Source: an uncultured Sphingomonas sp. (GTDB taxonomy: Bacteria > Pseudomonadota > Alphaproteobacteria > Sphingomonadales > Sphingomonadaceae). From it: DNA of 64,000 nt. Made by a program: the position numbers and the translations under genes. The notes under the pieces were generated by a model. That model worked only from the letters and a program-made list of their open reading frames with translations. It ran no database searches and was not told the origin of the DNA. Shown here in pieces: positions 9,406-20,198 of the stretch. Position 1 is the first letter of the stretch, and every line of letters starts with the position of its first letter. The DNA lies in assembly GCF_913774285.1 (NCBI RefSeq), contig NZ_CAJYHX010000037.1, forward strand, positions 1-64,000, in the 5' to 3' direction.

Positions 9406-9412
9406 CCTGCAT

Positions 9413-9446
9413 CGACACCGGTCGCCTTCAGGCGCGACCGGTGTCG
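9413..9446. promoter_or_regulatory. Perfect 13-bp hairpin before the antiporter gene
   Basis: CGACACCGGTCGC (9413-9425) and GCGACCGGTGTCG (9434-9446) are exact inverse complements around an eight-base loop. No T-run follows, so it is not a canonical terminator. Its place between the 37-residue peptide and the antiporter suggests an mRNA structural element or a partial terminator. Confidence 0.6.
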
Positions 9447-9474
9447 AACCAGTAATCCATTTCAAGGAGGATCG

Positions 9475-11105
9475 ATGCCGCATCATGCGCCCCTGATCGC
9501 CACCATCGTCGCCGGGCTCGTCGTCGCCTTCCTCTTCGGCGCGATCGCGCACCGGATCAAAGTCTCGCCGATTGCCGGCTATCTGCTCGCCGGCGTCGCG
9601 GTGGGGCCGTTCACGCCCGGCTTCGTCGCCAATTCGGGGCTCGCCAACGAGCTTGCCGAGATCGGCGTGATCCTGCTGATGTTCGGCGTCGGCCTGCACT
9701 TCTCGCTACGCGACCTGATGTCGGTGCGCCGGATCGCGGTGCCCGGCGCGGTGGTCCAGATCGCCGCGGCGACCGCGATGGGCATCGGCCTCGCACATGT
9801 CGCCGGATGGGGACTGCAGGCGGGCATCGTCTTCGGCCTGGCGCTGTCGGTGGCGAGCACCGTCGTGCTGCTGCGCGCGCTGCAGGGGCATGACATCGTC
9901 CAGACCGAGCGCGGACGGATCGCGGTCGGCTGGCTGATCGTCGAGGACCTCGCGATGGTCGTGGCGCTGGTGCTGCTGCCGGTGCTGGGCGAGGTGATGG
10001 GCGGCGAGGGCGGCGGGTCGCTGCTCCAGCCCTTGCTCTCCACCTTCCTCAAGGTCGCCGGCTTCGTCGCAGTGATGCTGCTGATCGGTCGCCGGGTGAT
10101 CCCATGGACGCTGCAATGGGTGGTCGGCACCGGCTCGCAGGAGCTGTTCCGGCTGGCGGTGCTGGCCATTGCGCTGGGTGTCGCGTTCGGCGCGGCGCTG
10201 GCGTTCGACGTGTCGTTCGCGCTGGGCGCGTTCTTCGCGGGCATGATCCTGGGCGAGACCTCGCTCAGCCGGCGCGCGACCGAGGAGACGCTGCCGCTGC
10301 GCGACGCCTTCGCGGTGTTGTTCTTCGTCTCGGTGGGGATGCTGTTCAATCCGTCGGTGCTGGTCGAGCAGCCGCTGGTGCTGCTCGCGGCGGTGGCGAT
10401 CATCCTCGTCGGCAAGTCGCTCGCGGCCTATGGGATCGTCCGGCTGTTCGGCTATTCCAACCAGACCGGGCTCACCGTCGCGGTCAGCCTCGCGCAGATC
10501 GGCGAATTCTCGTTCATCCTGGCGGGCCTCGGTACCGACCTGGGCCTGATGCCGGCGGCGGCGCGCGACGTGATCCTCGCGGCGGCGATGTTCTCGATCT
10601 TCCTCAACCCATTCCTGTTCGCCTGGGTTGCCAAGCGGTACGAGGCGGCGGAAGCGGCGCGCGAGGCGGTTGCCCCGGTGGATCTGCCCAAGGGGCATGT
10701 GATCCTGATCGGCTATGGCCGGGTGGGCAAGATGATCGCGGAGGATCTCCAGCAGCATGGCAAGGCCTTCGCGCTGATCGAGGACCAGAACGACATGGCC
10801 GAGCAGGCGCGTAAGGCGGGCATCACCGTGGTGGCGGGCAACGCCGTCGACGTGCGGACGCTGGTCGCCGCGCAGATCGGTCAGGCGAGCAAGCTGCTGA
10901 TCGCGATCCCCGCCGGGTTTGAGGGCGGGGCGATCCTCCAGCATGCCCGCCAGCTGGCGCCGGGCGTGCCGGTGGTGGTGCGCGCCCATTCGACCGACGA
11001 GGTCGCCCACCTCGAAGGCCTGGGCGCCGACGAGGTGGTGATGGGCGAGCGCGAGACCGCCAACCGGATGATCGAGCTCGCCCGCGGCATGCCCGCGGGA
11101 TCCGA

Positions 11106-11130
<25 letters not shown>
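9475..11130 (+). CDS. KefB/YbaL-type cation:proton antiporter with RCK domain
   Basis: 551 residues. The first ~385 are very hydrophobic and match the CPA2 Na+/H+ exchanger domain, with about 12 membrane segments; KVSPIAGYLLAGVAVGP is the family's N-terminal signature and FDVSFALGAFFAGMILGE a later one. The C-terminus is a TrkA-N/RCK Rossmann domain (HVILIGYGRVGKMIAEDL, near 407-424) that senses NAD(H) or another nucleotide. It probably moves K+ or Na+ against protons across the inner membrane. The start is set by an AAGGAGG site seven bases upstream. Its 3' end overlaps the 3' end of the convergent alpha-glucosidase gene by 25 bases. Confidence 0.88.
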
Positions 11131-12713
<1,583 letters not shown>

Positions 12714-12718
12714 CAGGT

Positions 12719-14512
12719 TCACTTGGAGGCTCCGGCCGCGCAAACGGCATAGCCGAACGCGGGAAGGGAAAGGGTGAGGCTGCCGGGGGCAGCGGCGTTG
12801 GCGGGGCAGGCGCCTGCCAGGGTGCGGAAAGCGGTGGAGCCGGTTTCGACTTGGACGTTGCCCGTCCAGGGCTCGGGGCCGGTGTTGAAGGCGATCACGG
12901 TCTCCGCGCCGGTAGTCGGATCGAAGCGCGAGACGGCGAACAGACCGGGCTTGTCGCTGGCGAAGCGGGTGACCTGCCGGCCGCGGGTGAGCGCCGGGTG
13001 GCTGGTCCGCAGCCGGGCGAGCGTGGCGATTTCGCGGAACAGGGGATGGGCGGGATTGAAGCTGGGCGTGGCGGTGGTCGCATCGGTGCCGAGCAGCTTG
13101 TTGTCGTTGTAGCTCGCCACCTTGCTCCCGAACATGTCCTCGCGGGCATCCTGATCGTTGCCGTCGCTGACGAAGCCCTGCTCGTCGCCCGAATAGATGG
13201 TCGGCACGCCGCGGAGCAGCAGCAGCATCGCCTGGGCGAGCTGGACGCGCTGGAGCAGTTCGGCCTGACCGATCTTCGGATTGGCCTGCCTGATGAAGGT
13301 GGCGGCGCGGCCCGCATCATGGTTGCTGACGAAGGTGGGCAGGCGGTGCGCGGTCTTCTCGCCGCCTTCGTACAGCACGTCCGCCGCGAAGACCTTGGCG
13401 AGGCGATCGGTGCCCTTGCCCCCGGCAACGTCGATCACCGCCTGGTTGAAGGCGAAGTCGAGTACCGCCGGGAACTTGTCGACGCGGGTATGCTGGGCGA
13501 GTGCTGCCACCTCGGGATCGGCGACCTCGCCGAAGATGTGGAAGTTCGGGATGCCCTTGGCCTTGGCGCGGGCGAGCATCGCCGGAACGAAGGCCTGCCA
13601 GAACTCGGGGTTCACATGGCGCGCGGTGTCGATGCGGAAGCCGTCCACGCCGAAGCGATCGATCCAGCCGCCGAAGATGTCGATCATGCCCGCGACGACG
13701 CGCGGATGCTCGGTCATCAGGTCGTCGAGACCGACGAAATCGCCCATGGTCGAGCTCTCACCGGCAAAGGTCGAGTTGCCGCGATTGTGATAGTAGATCG
13801 GGTCGTTGAGCCAGGCGGGCACCTTCACGTTCCGCTCCGCCTCGGGGACAACCGGCGTATAGGCATAGTCGGGCCGGGTGAGCTTGGCGAAATTGGCGGC
13901 GCGGTGGTCGTCGTCGCCGGCGAAGCCGGGGTTGATGGCTTGGCCGGCGACGCCCCCTTTACGGCTGTATGGATAGTCCGCGCGGCTGCGGTAGCTGCAG
14001 TCGCCGCACTCCCGGAACTGGATCACGTCCGCGGTGTGGTTCACCACGATATCCATATAGACCTTGATGCCGCGCCGGTGCGCCGCATCCACCAGCGCCT
14101 TGAACTCGGCATTGGTGCCGAAATGCGGATCGACCTGGGCGAAATCGGTAATCCAATAGCCGTGATAGCCGGCCGATTCCTGCTCCTTCGGCCCCTGCAC
14201 GGGCTTGTTCTTGAAGATCGGCCCGACCCAGATTGCGGTGGCGCCCAGCGCCTGGATATAGTCGAGCCGGTTCAGCACGCCCTTGAGGTCGCCGCCATGG
14301 TAGAACCCCTTGGATGCGGGGTCGAAACCGGTGACAAGCCGATCGCCGGCCAGCCCGCCGCGATCATTGGCGGTGTCGCCATTGTCGAAGCGATCGGGGA
14401 GGAGGAAGTAGAGCACTTCGTCCTCGGGCAATCGGTCGCGAAAGCTTTGTGCCATGGCCGGCGTCGCGGCGAGCGCGGCGGCGAGCAGGGCAAGGGCAGT
14501 CGAACGGATCAT
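12719..14512 (-). CDS. Exported GH13 alpha-amylase/cyclomaltodextrinase-type enzyme
   Basis: 597 residues with a signal peptide (MIRSTALALLAAALAATPAMA). The GH13 barrel starts at VLYFLLPDRFDNGD. Motifs: DIVVNHTAD, the nucleophile Asp in GFRIDTARH near residue 295, Glu in IFGEVAD near 326, and Asp in SNHDAGR near 398. A beta-sandwich domain closes the protein. It would cut maltodextrins in the periplasm after import by the TonB receptor. The start overlaps the stop of the halogenase-like gene by four bases, so the operon is translationally coupled. The exact bond specificity (amylase, neopullulanase or cyclomaltodextrinase) cannot be read. Confidence 0.87.
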   Translation of the reverse strand: MIRSTALALLAAALAATPAMAQSFRDRLPEDEVLYFLLPDRFDNGDTANDRGGLAGDRLVTGFDPASKGFYHGGDLKGVLNRLDYIQALGATAIWVGPIFKNKPVQGPKEQESAGYHGYWITDFAQVDPHFGTNAEFKALVDAAHRRGIKVYMDIVVNHTADVIQFRECGDCSYRSRADYPYSRKGGVAGQAINPGFAGDDDHRAANFAKLTRPDYAYTPVVPEAERNVKVPAWLNDPIYYHNRGNSTFAGESSTMGDFVGLDDLMTEHPRVVAGMIDIFGGWIDRFGVDGFRIDTARHVNPEFWQAFVPAMLARAKAKGIPNFHIFGEVADPEVAALAQHTRVDKFPAVLDFAFNQAVIDVAGGKGTDRLAKVFAADVLYEGGEKTAHRLPTFVSNHDAGRAATFIRQANPKIGQAELLQRVQLAQAMLLLLRGVPTIYSGDEQGFVSDGNDQDAREDMFGSKVASYNDNKLLGTDATTATPSFNPAHPLFREIATLARLRTSHPALTRGRQVTRFASDKPGLFAVSRFDPTTGAETVIAFNTGPEPWTGNVQVETGSTAFRTLAGACPANAAAPGSLTLSLPAFGYAVCAAGASK

Positions 14513-16020
14513 GCGGCAATCTCCGCGTCCGCGGCGCCGTGCGCGTGGACGAAGTCGCTATGGGAGGGCATCTGCGCGACTTCGCGCGCGTTCAGCTTGG
14601 CGAGCAGGTCGAGATATTCGGCGATCTGCGCACGCGGCGGCTGATCGGCGAGGGGATGGTGTCCCCGGGCGGTGATGCCTTGGCCGACAAGCACTTGCAG
14701 CCAGGCGACGTCGCTGAACAGATCGCCGTCCTCGCGAACGATCTCGCCGGTCTCGCGCCACAGCGCGATCTTCTCGGCAAGCTCGTCGGGCAGGGGCGCT
14801 TCGCGGCATTCGCGCCAAAAGGGCTGGTCCCGGTCGTTCGCCCAGTAATGAAGGATCAGGAAGTCGCGAATGCGCTCGCTTTCGTGCGCGGCCTGGCGAT
14901 TGTAGCTGTCGCGCAGCGGCGGGAGGTCTCGGCGGCCGGGCAGCAGCTTGAGCACGCGCTCCACAGCGGACTGGATCATGTGGATGCTGGTCGATTCCAG
15001 CGGCTCGAGGAAACCGCTGGACAGGCCCAGCGCGATGACATTGCCCGCCCAGGCATACGCGCGGCGTCCGGCGTGGAAGCGGAGCGGGCGCGGATCGCCG
15101 AGCGCGGGTTCGTCCAGCCCGGCGAGCAGCCGCGCCGCAGCCTCGTCGTCCGAAAGGTGTCCGCTCGCATAGACGATACCGTTTCCGGTGCGGTGCTGGA
15201 GCGGGATCCGCCACTGCCAGCCGGCATCATGCGCGGTGGCGCGGGTATAGGGGGTGAAGTCGCGGGCGCGGGCGCTGGGCACGGCGAGCGCGCGGTCGCA
15301 GGGCAGCCAGTGCGACCAGTCGTGATAGCCGACGCCCATCGCCGCGCCGATCAGCCGGGCATGGAAGCCGGTGCAATCGAGGAACAGGTCGCCGTCGATC
15401 CGACGGTCGCCGTCTAGATGGATCGACTGGAGGTTCCCTGTCTCGCCATCGCGGGCCACATCAAGGATACGCCCCTCGTGCCGCACGACGCCGCGCGCCT
15501 CGGCATAGTCGCGCAGGAAACGGGCATAGAGGCCCGCGTCGAAATGAAAGGCGTACGGCATCTCGGGCAGCACCCGCGCGGTGCGTGCAGGGCCCCGCTG
15601 CATCCGGTTGCTAAGCGCCGCGACATTGTTGAGCGCATAGGCCGCGAGCGGCTCGGCTACGCCCTCGGCCAGCCCGCGCAGCCAGGTGTGGCGGAAGGCG
15701 AGCAGGCCATTGTCGCGGCCGACATCGCCGAAAGCGTGCATGTAGCGCCCGCCGTTGGTCCAGCCGACGAACTCGATCGCAAGCTTGTAGGTTGCCTGGG
15801 TGGCGGCGACGAAGGCGTCCTCGTCGACGCCGAGGCCGGCGTTGAACATCCGGATTTGCGGGATGGTCGCCTCGCCCACGCCCACCGTGCCGATCGCTTC
15901 GGATTCGACCAGCGTGATCGTGAAGCCGTCACCGAGGAAGCGGGACAGCGCCGCCGCGGCCATCCATCCGGCCGTGCCGCCGCCGGCGACGACGATGCGA
16001 TATGGTGCTGCGACTGCCAT
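14509..16020 (-). CDS. FAD-dependent tryptophan-halogenase-family protein
   Basis: 503 residues. The N-terminal FAD motif is VVAGGGTAGWMAAAALSR. The halogenase WxWxIP signature is present in GWQWRIPLQHR. The Lys that carries the haloamine in PrnA-like enzymes has a counterpart in ATYKLAIEF (near residue 76), and the catalytic Glu one in SSGFLEPLESTS. All key residues of flavin-dependent halogenases are therefore present. Members of this family often sit beside TonB receptors in sphingomonads and Caulobacter, where the real substrate is unknown. Here it is the second gene of the alpha-glucan operon. It needs reduced FAD from a partner not seen in this window. Confidence 0.85.
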   Translation of the reverse strand: MAVAAPYRIVVAGGGTAGWMAAAALSRFLGDGFTITLVESEAIGTVGVGEATIPQIRMFNAGLGVDEDAFVAATQATYKLAIEFVGWTNGGRYMHAFGDVGRDNGLLAFRHTWLRGLAEGVAEPLAAYALNNVAALSNRMQRGPARTARVLPEMPYAFHFDAGLYARFLRDYAEARGVVRHEGRILDVARDGETGNLQSIHLDGDRRIDGDLFLDCTGFHARLIGAAMGVGYHDWSHWLPCDRALAVPSARARDFTPYTRATAHDAGWQWRIPLQHRTGNGIVYASGHLSDDEAAARLLAGLDEPALGDPRPLRFHAGRRAYAWAGNVIALGLSSGFLEPLESTSIHMIQSAVERVLKLLPGRRDLPPLRDSYNRQAAHESERIRDFLILHYWANDRDQPFWRECREAPLPDELAEKIALWRETGEIVREDGDLFSDVAWLQVLVGQGITARGHHPLADQPPRAQIAEYLDLLAKLNAREVAQMPSHSDFVHAHGAADAEIAA

Positions 16021-16047
16021 GGCGCTCCCCCTCCGGTGCCGATGGAA

Positions 16048-16077
16048 CGGCCCGGTCTCCCGCAGGAAACCGGGCCG
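16048..16077 (-). terminator. Hairpin after the mal-type TonB receptor gene
   Basis: CGGCCCGGT (16048-16056) pairs perfectly with ACCGGGCCG (16069-16077). On the minus strand only TTCC follows. It is likely a partial terminator or mRNA-stabilising hairpin, lowering expression of the enzymes downstream relative to the receptor. Confidence 0.55.
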
Positions 16078-16084
16078 CCGACCA

Positions 16085-18898
16085 TCAGAACTTGTACGTG
16101 ATGCCGAGATAATAATCGCGACCGTAGCGCTGATATTCGCGCACCAGGCGAGTATCGCCCGCCTCGGTGGTGATGAACGGCGCGTCGGTGAGGTTCTTGA
16201 CCTGCGCCAGGATCGCCAGACCCTTCAGCGGACCGGTCTGGAACTCATAGCCGATCTGCGCATCCAGCACGCCTTCGGACTTGCCGGTGCGGAACTCCGG
16301 ATTGGCCGAGAGGCCCGCCAGCTCCGCCAGGAAGCTGTCGCGCCAGCGATAGGTGGCGCGCGCCTGGAAGCCGTTCTTCTCGTAATAGGCGGTACCGGTG
16401 GCGATCCACTTGGACTGGCCGGGCAGGGTGACCGGCGTGTTCGGGTTGCTGCCATAGACCACGCGGCTGTCGACATAGGAGCCGCTGGCGAAGACGCCGA
16501 ACCCGTCGAGCGCCTGTGCGAACATGCTGAACGGCACCGACGCGGTGGCCTCCACGCCGATGATGTCGCCGCGGCCGGTATTGTCCGGGGTCTTCACCAG
16601 GCCGAACTGCGAATTCTGCGCGCGCACGATCGCCTGCGCCGCAGGCGGCAGTGCCGAGATCAGGGCCGAGAAGTCATAGAGCGTGCTGTTGTTCGGATCG
16701 ACGAAGTCGGTGAGGTGCTTGTAGAAGCCGGCTACCGAGAGATAGCCGCCGCCGCGCAGATACTTCTCCAGCGAGATGTCGATGTTGGTCGACTGGTAGG
16801 GGCGCAGGCGGAAATTGCCGCCGTCCGAGCTGAACGGGCTGTTCTGCGGCAGGCTGCCCAGGCCGAGCTTGGACAGGTCGACGTTGACCGCCTGGGTGAT
16901 CCGCTCCTGGTCGAGGCGCGGGCGCACCATGGTCTGCGCGGCACCCATCTTTACGTAGAAGGTGGGGACGAGTTCGAGGCTGAACGTCGCCGAGGGCAGG
17001 AAGTTGGTGTATTTGGTGTTGTCCGCCACCGGCGCCACGGTGACGACGCCGCCCTGCAGCGCCGCGATCGCACCCGACGAGCCCTGGTCGGTATGCACCA
17101 CCTGCAGGCCGAGCGTGCCCTTGAGCGACTTGCCGCCCACGGTGCCGTCGATCGTCAGCTTGGCATAGCCGGTATAGACCTTCTCGGTCACCGTGTTGTC
17201 GCGCACCAGCGAGCCGGGGCGATTGTCGAACACCGGCCGCAGCAGGCCGTAGACCTTGAGCGGATCATAGGTCAGCATCTTCGGCACGCCGAGATAGGCG
17301 AGCGCCACCTGCTGCCCAAGTACCGCGTCCGACGGCACCGCGAAGCTGGTCGGCGTGCCGCTGGCGATCGTGCAGCCGGTGCCGGCACCCGGCGGGCAGA
17401 GGAAGTAGGAGGTGTAGCGGCTCTGCTTCTCGCGACGGCTGAAATTGCCGCCGACTTCCCAGCTCTTGACGATGCTGCCGCTGAACTCGCCGTTGAAGCT
17501 GGCGCGCAGCGACTTGAGGTCGTCCTCGAAATCCGGGCGGTTGAGGAAGCCGGCCTGCACCACCGACTGGGTGCCATTATACCCCCAGCCACGCGGATCG
17601 GTGAGGCTGATCACGCCCGTGTTGGTATAGTCCAGCGTCGGCACGATGCTGTAGGTGCCGTTCGCATTCTGGTTGATCTTGATCGTGTCCTTGGCGCCGG
17701 ACTGGTTGTAGCCGGTGCCCGAATAGGTCTCGAGCAGGAAGTCGGTGCGGGTGGCGTGGCTCCAGCTGGCGTCGACGACGAAGTGGATGCTGTCGCTCAG
17801 CTTGAAGTCGTTGTTCCAGCCCAGCGAGATGTTCTCGGCCTTGCGCTGGTTGTAATCGTTGCGCTGTACGGCGACGACGCTGGAAATCGTCGCGGCGGTG
17901 ACCAGACCGTTCTGGACGGTGTAGCCCGGCTGGATCGTCGCGTTCGAACCATAGGCAGGCGCGATCGGGAATTCGATGCCGCGCAGGCGCTGGGTTTCCT
18001 CGAAGTGCGAATAGAGCGCATCGAAGGTCGAGTGGAAATTCTCGCTCGGCTGCCATTCCACCGTCGCGACGCCGCCATAGCGCTTGAGCAGGTTGGACTG
18101 CACATAGGGCTTGGCGCCGCCGAGGAAGAGGTTGTTGCCGGCGTTGGATTCGGCCGGGAAGCCCCAGGCGGCGTAGCGTTCGATCTGGGTGGGCGTGTTC
18201 TGCGCGGAGAGGCCGATCGCGATGCCGAGCGTGTCGTTGGCGAACTTGTCGACATAGGTCGCCGAGGCGCGATAGCCGTAGCGGGTGCCGTCGGGGTTGA
18301 GCTTCTTCTGCTCGTTCATCTGGCCGCGCGCGGCCACCACGAAGGTGCGCTGCGACTGGGCGAGCGGGCGCAGCATGCGCAGGTCGACCGTACCGGCGAT
18401 GCCGGCGGCGATCAGCGAGGCGTCGGCCGACTTGTAGACGTTGACGTTCTTGAAGAATTCCGACGGGTATTGGTCGAACTCGACGCCGCGATTGTCGCCG
18501 ACGGTCACCTGTTCGCGGCCGTTGAGCAGCGTGGTGGAGAAGTCGGGGCCGAGGCCGCGGATCGACAGGCGCTGGTCGCGGCCCTCGAGGCGCTGCGCGG
18601 TGACGCCCGGGATACGCGCCAGCGAGTCCGCGATCGAGACGTCGGGCAGCTTGCCGATGTCCTCGGACGAGACCGAGTCCACGATCATCGTGTTGTTGCG
18701 CTTGATGTTCGCCGAGCTGGCGAGCGCGGCGCGGAAGCCGGTGACGACGATCTCGCCCGGGCCATTGTCCTGCGCATCGGCGGCGGGGGTGCCGCTGTCC
18801 TGCGCGAAGGCAACGGTGGTGAAGCAGAAGGCGATCGCGGCGGCGCTGGCGCCGAGGCCGATGCGGGCGGCACGACGGCCGCGGAACGTGCTGAGCAA
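16085..18898 (-). CDS. TonB-dependent receptor, probable maltodextrin transporter (MalA-like)
   Basis: 937 residues if TTG 18898 is used, 942 if TTG 18913; no ATG or GTG gives the full signal sequence. TTG 18898 follows GGGGAGAG at a good distance and opens a signal peptide (RRAARIGLGASAAAIAF, ending near TVAFAQ). The plug has EIVVTGFRAAL, EDIGKLPD, IPGVTAQ and IRGLGPDF, and the barrel ends in LGITYKF. Placement at the head of an operon with amylase, glucosidase, LacI and a sugar symporter matches the Caulobacter mal locus, where MalA imports maltodextrins across the outer membrane. The substrate is inferred from context. Confidence 0.9.
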   Translation of the reverse strand: MLSTFRGRRAARIGLGASAAAIAFCFTTVAFAQDSGTPAADAQDNGPGEIVVTGFRAALASSANIKRNNTMIVDSVSSEDIGKLPDVSIADSLARIPGVTAQRLEGRDQRLSIRGLGPDFSTTLLNGREQVTVGDNRGVEFDQYPSEFFKNVNVYKSADASLIAAGIAGTVDLRMLRPLAQSQRTFVVAARGQMNEQKKLNPDGTRYGYRASATYVDKFANDTLGIAIGLSAQNTPTQIERYAAWGFPAESNAGNNLFLGGAKPYVQSNLLKRYGGVATVEWQPSENFHSTFDALYSHFEETQRLRGIEFPIAPAYGSNATIQPGYTVQNGLVTAATISSVVAVQRNDYNQRKAENISLGWNNDFKLSDSIHFVVDASWSHATRTDFLLETYSGTGYNQSGAKDTIKINQNANGTYSIVPTLDYTNTGVISLTDPRGWGYNGTQSVVQAGFLNRPDFEDDLKSLRASFNGEFSGSIVKSWEVGGNFSRREKQSRYTSYFLCPPGAGTGCTIASGTPTSFAVPSDAVLGQQVALAYLGVPKMLTYDPLKVYGLLRPVFDNRPGSLVRDNTVTEKVYTGYAKLTIDGTVGGKSLKGTLGLQVVHTDQGSSGAIAALQGGVVTVAPVADNTKYTNFLPSATFSLELVPTFYVKMGAAQTMVRPRLDQERITQAVNVDLSKLGLGSLPQNSPFSSDGGNFRLRPYQSTNIDISLEKYLRGGGYLSVAGFYKHLTDFVDPNNSTLYDFSALISALPPAAQAIVRAQNSQFGLVKTPDNTGRGDIIGVEATASVPFSMFAQALDGFGVFASGSYVDSRVVYGSNPNTPVTLPGQSKWIATGTAYYEKNGFQARATYRWRDSFLAELAGLSANPEFRTGKSEGVLDAQIGYEFQTGPLKGLAILAQVKNLTDAPFITTEAGDTRLVREYQRYGRDYYLGITYKF

Positions 18899-19167
18899 GG
18901 TGTCTCTCCCCAATCTTTGTCTCTACCCCCGGCTCTTGGGTGGCCGGATGAATGCCCGCCCCATGCGGGATGCGCCGGTTCTGCGCAGTGCGGCATTCAA
19001 TCTTGCAAAAGGGGGTATGGAGGCCAGCCGCTCACATACGTATTCAGGCCCGATCCGGGCCGGCTATGGCCTTTCGGCACCAGTCTGCCGATTGACGGCA
19101 CCGCCATGCTGCGCCCATGCATAATATGCGATGCGGCGACCACGGCCGTACGCCGGGAGGAAGCAGG
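18899..19167. promoter_or_regulatory. Divergent promoter region of the alpha-glucan locus
   Basis: The region lies between the divergent receptor operon and LacI/symporter genes. ATACGTAT at 19036-19043 is an exact eight-base palindrome with a central CG, placed between the two promoters, and is a candidate operator for the adjacent LacI protein. The symmetry does not extend clearly beyond the eight bases. Confidence 0.35.
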
Positions 19168-20196
19168 ATGGGCATGCAGCGCAAGCCTACATCGTTCGAT
19201 ATCGCGCAGCTGGCGGGCGTCTCGCAGCCAACGGTTTCGCGCGCGCTACGCGGCGAGGCCGGCGTCAATCCGGCGACGCGGTTGCGTATCGAGTCGATCG
19301 CCAAGCAGTTGAACTACCGCGTCGACAAGGCTGCCTCCAATCTCCGTACGCGCCACTCGCAGACGCTGGCGCTGCTTTTCTTCGAGGATCCGACCTCGGA
19401 CGATTCACTGATCAATCCTTTCTTTCATTCGATGCTGGGTTCGATCATCCGTGCTTGTGCGGAGCATAACCATGACCTGCTGATCAGCTTCCAGCAGCTA
19501 TCCAGCGACTGGCACACCGATTACGAGGATGCGCGCAAGGCCGACGGACTGATCCTGCTCGGCTATGGCGATTTCGAGCTGTACCGCGCGCGGCTCAAGG
19601 CACTGCAGGACGCCGGCACCCATTTCGTGCGCTGGGGATCCGTATTGGCGGAGGGCGCCGGGCTGACCATCGGCTGTGACAATCGCGGCGGCGGGGCGGA
19701 GGCGACGCGGCACCTGCTGGGCTTGGGTCGCAAGCGCATTTCATTTTTGGGTACGGCGTCGAGCCATTATCCCGAGTTTCACGAGCGCTATCGCGGCCAT
19801 GCCGAAGCGCTGGCGGGGGCGGGGCTGTCGGCCGACCCTGCGCTCCAGATCGACGCGATCACCACGGAGGAATCCGGGGCGGCCGCGGCACAAGCGCTGC
19901 TCGACGGCGGCGCGGATTTCGACGCGATCCTCGCGGCGAGCGACCTGATCGCGATCGGCGCGATGCGGGCGCTGCAGGCCGCGGGCAAGCGCATTCCAGA
20001 GGATGTTTCGGTGATCGGTTTCGACGATATTCCCGCGGCCAGCTCGGCCAGTCCGCCGCTTACCACGGTGATGCAGGACGCCCGGCTTGCCGGCCGCACG
20101 CTGGTGGAGACGCTGATCGGGCGGATCCGCGAGAAGCCGGTGGGCCCGGCGCTGCTTCCGACCAAGCTGATCGTGCGCAAGTCGTGCGGGGCGTGA
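19168..20196 (+). CDS. LacI-family regulator of the alpha-glucan locus
   Basis: 342 residues from ATG 19168, which has GGGAGGAAG upstream; ATG 19174 is a close alternative. The HTH is TSFDIAQLAGVSQPTVSRAL at the N-terminus. The effector domain shows GLGRKRISFLG, ILAASDLIAIGAM and VSVIGFDDIPA. It is expected to repress the divergent receptor-halogenase-amylase-glucosidase operon and its own symporter gene, and to be released by maltose or a derivative. It is followed after two bases by the symporter gene, so both are probably on one transcript. Confidence 0.9.
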   Translation: MGMQRKPTSFDIAQLAGVSQPTVSRALRGEAGVNPATRLRIESIAKQLNYRVDKAASNLRTRHSQTLALLFFEDPTSDDSLINPFFHSMLGSIIRACAEHNHDLLISFQQLSSDWHTDYEDARKADGLILLGYGDFELYRARLKALQDAGTHFVRWGSVLAEGAGLTIGCDNRGGGAEATRHLLGLGRKRISFLGTASSHYPEFHERYRGHAEALAGAGLSADPALQIDAITTEESGAAAAQALLDGGADFDAILAASDLIAIGAMRALQAAGKRIPEDVSVIGFDDIPAASSASPPLTTVMQDARLAGRTLVETLIGRIREKPVGPALLPTKLIVRKSCGA

Positions 20197-20198
20197 GC

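Noticed and set aside
15800..19312. 1170-codon open frame opposite the mal-type TonB receptor
   Set aside because: Antisense to a clear receptor gene and to parts of the halogenase gene. No ribosome site, no recognisable domain, composition biased as expected for a shadow frame.
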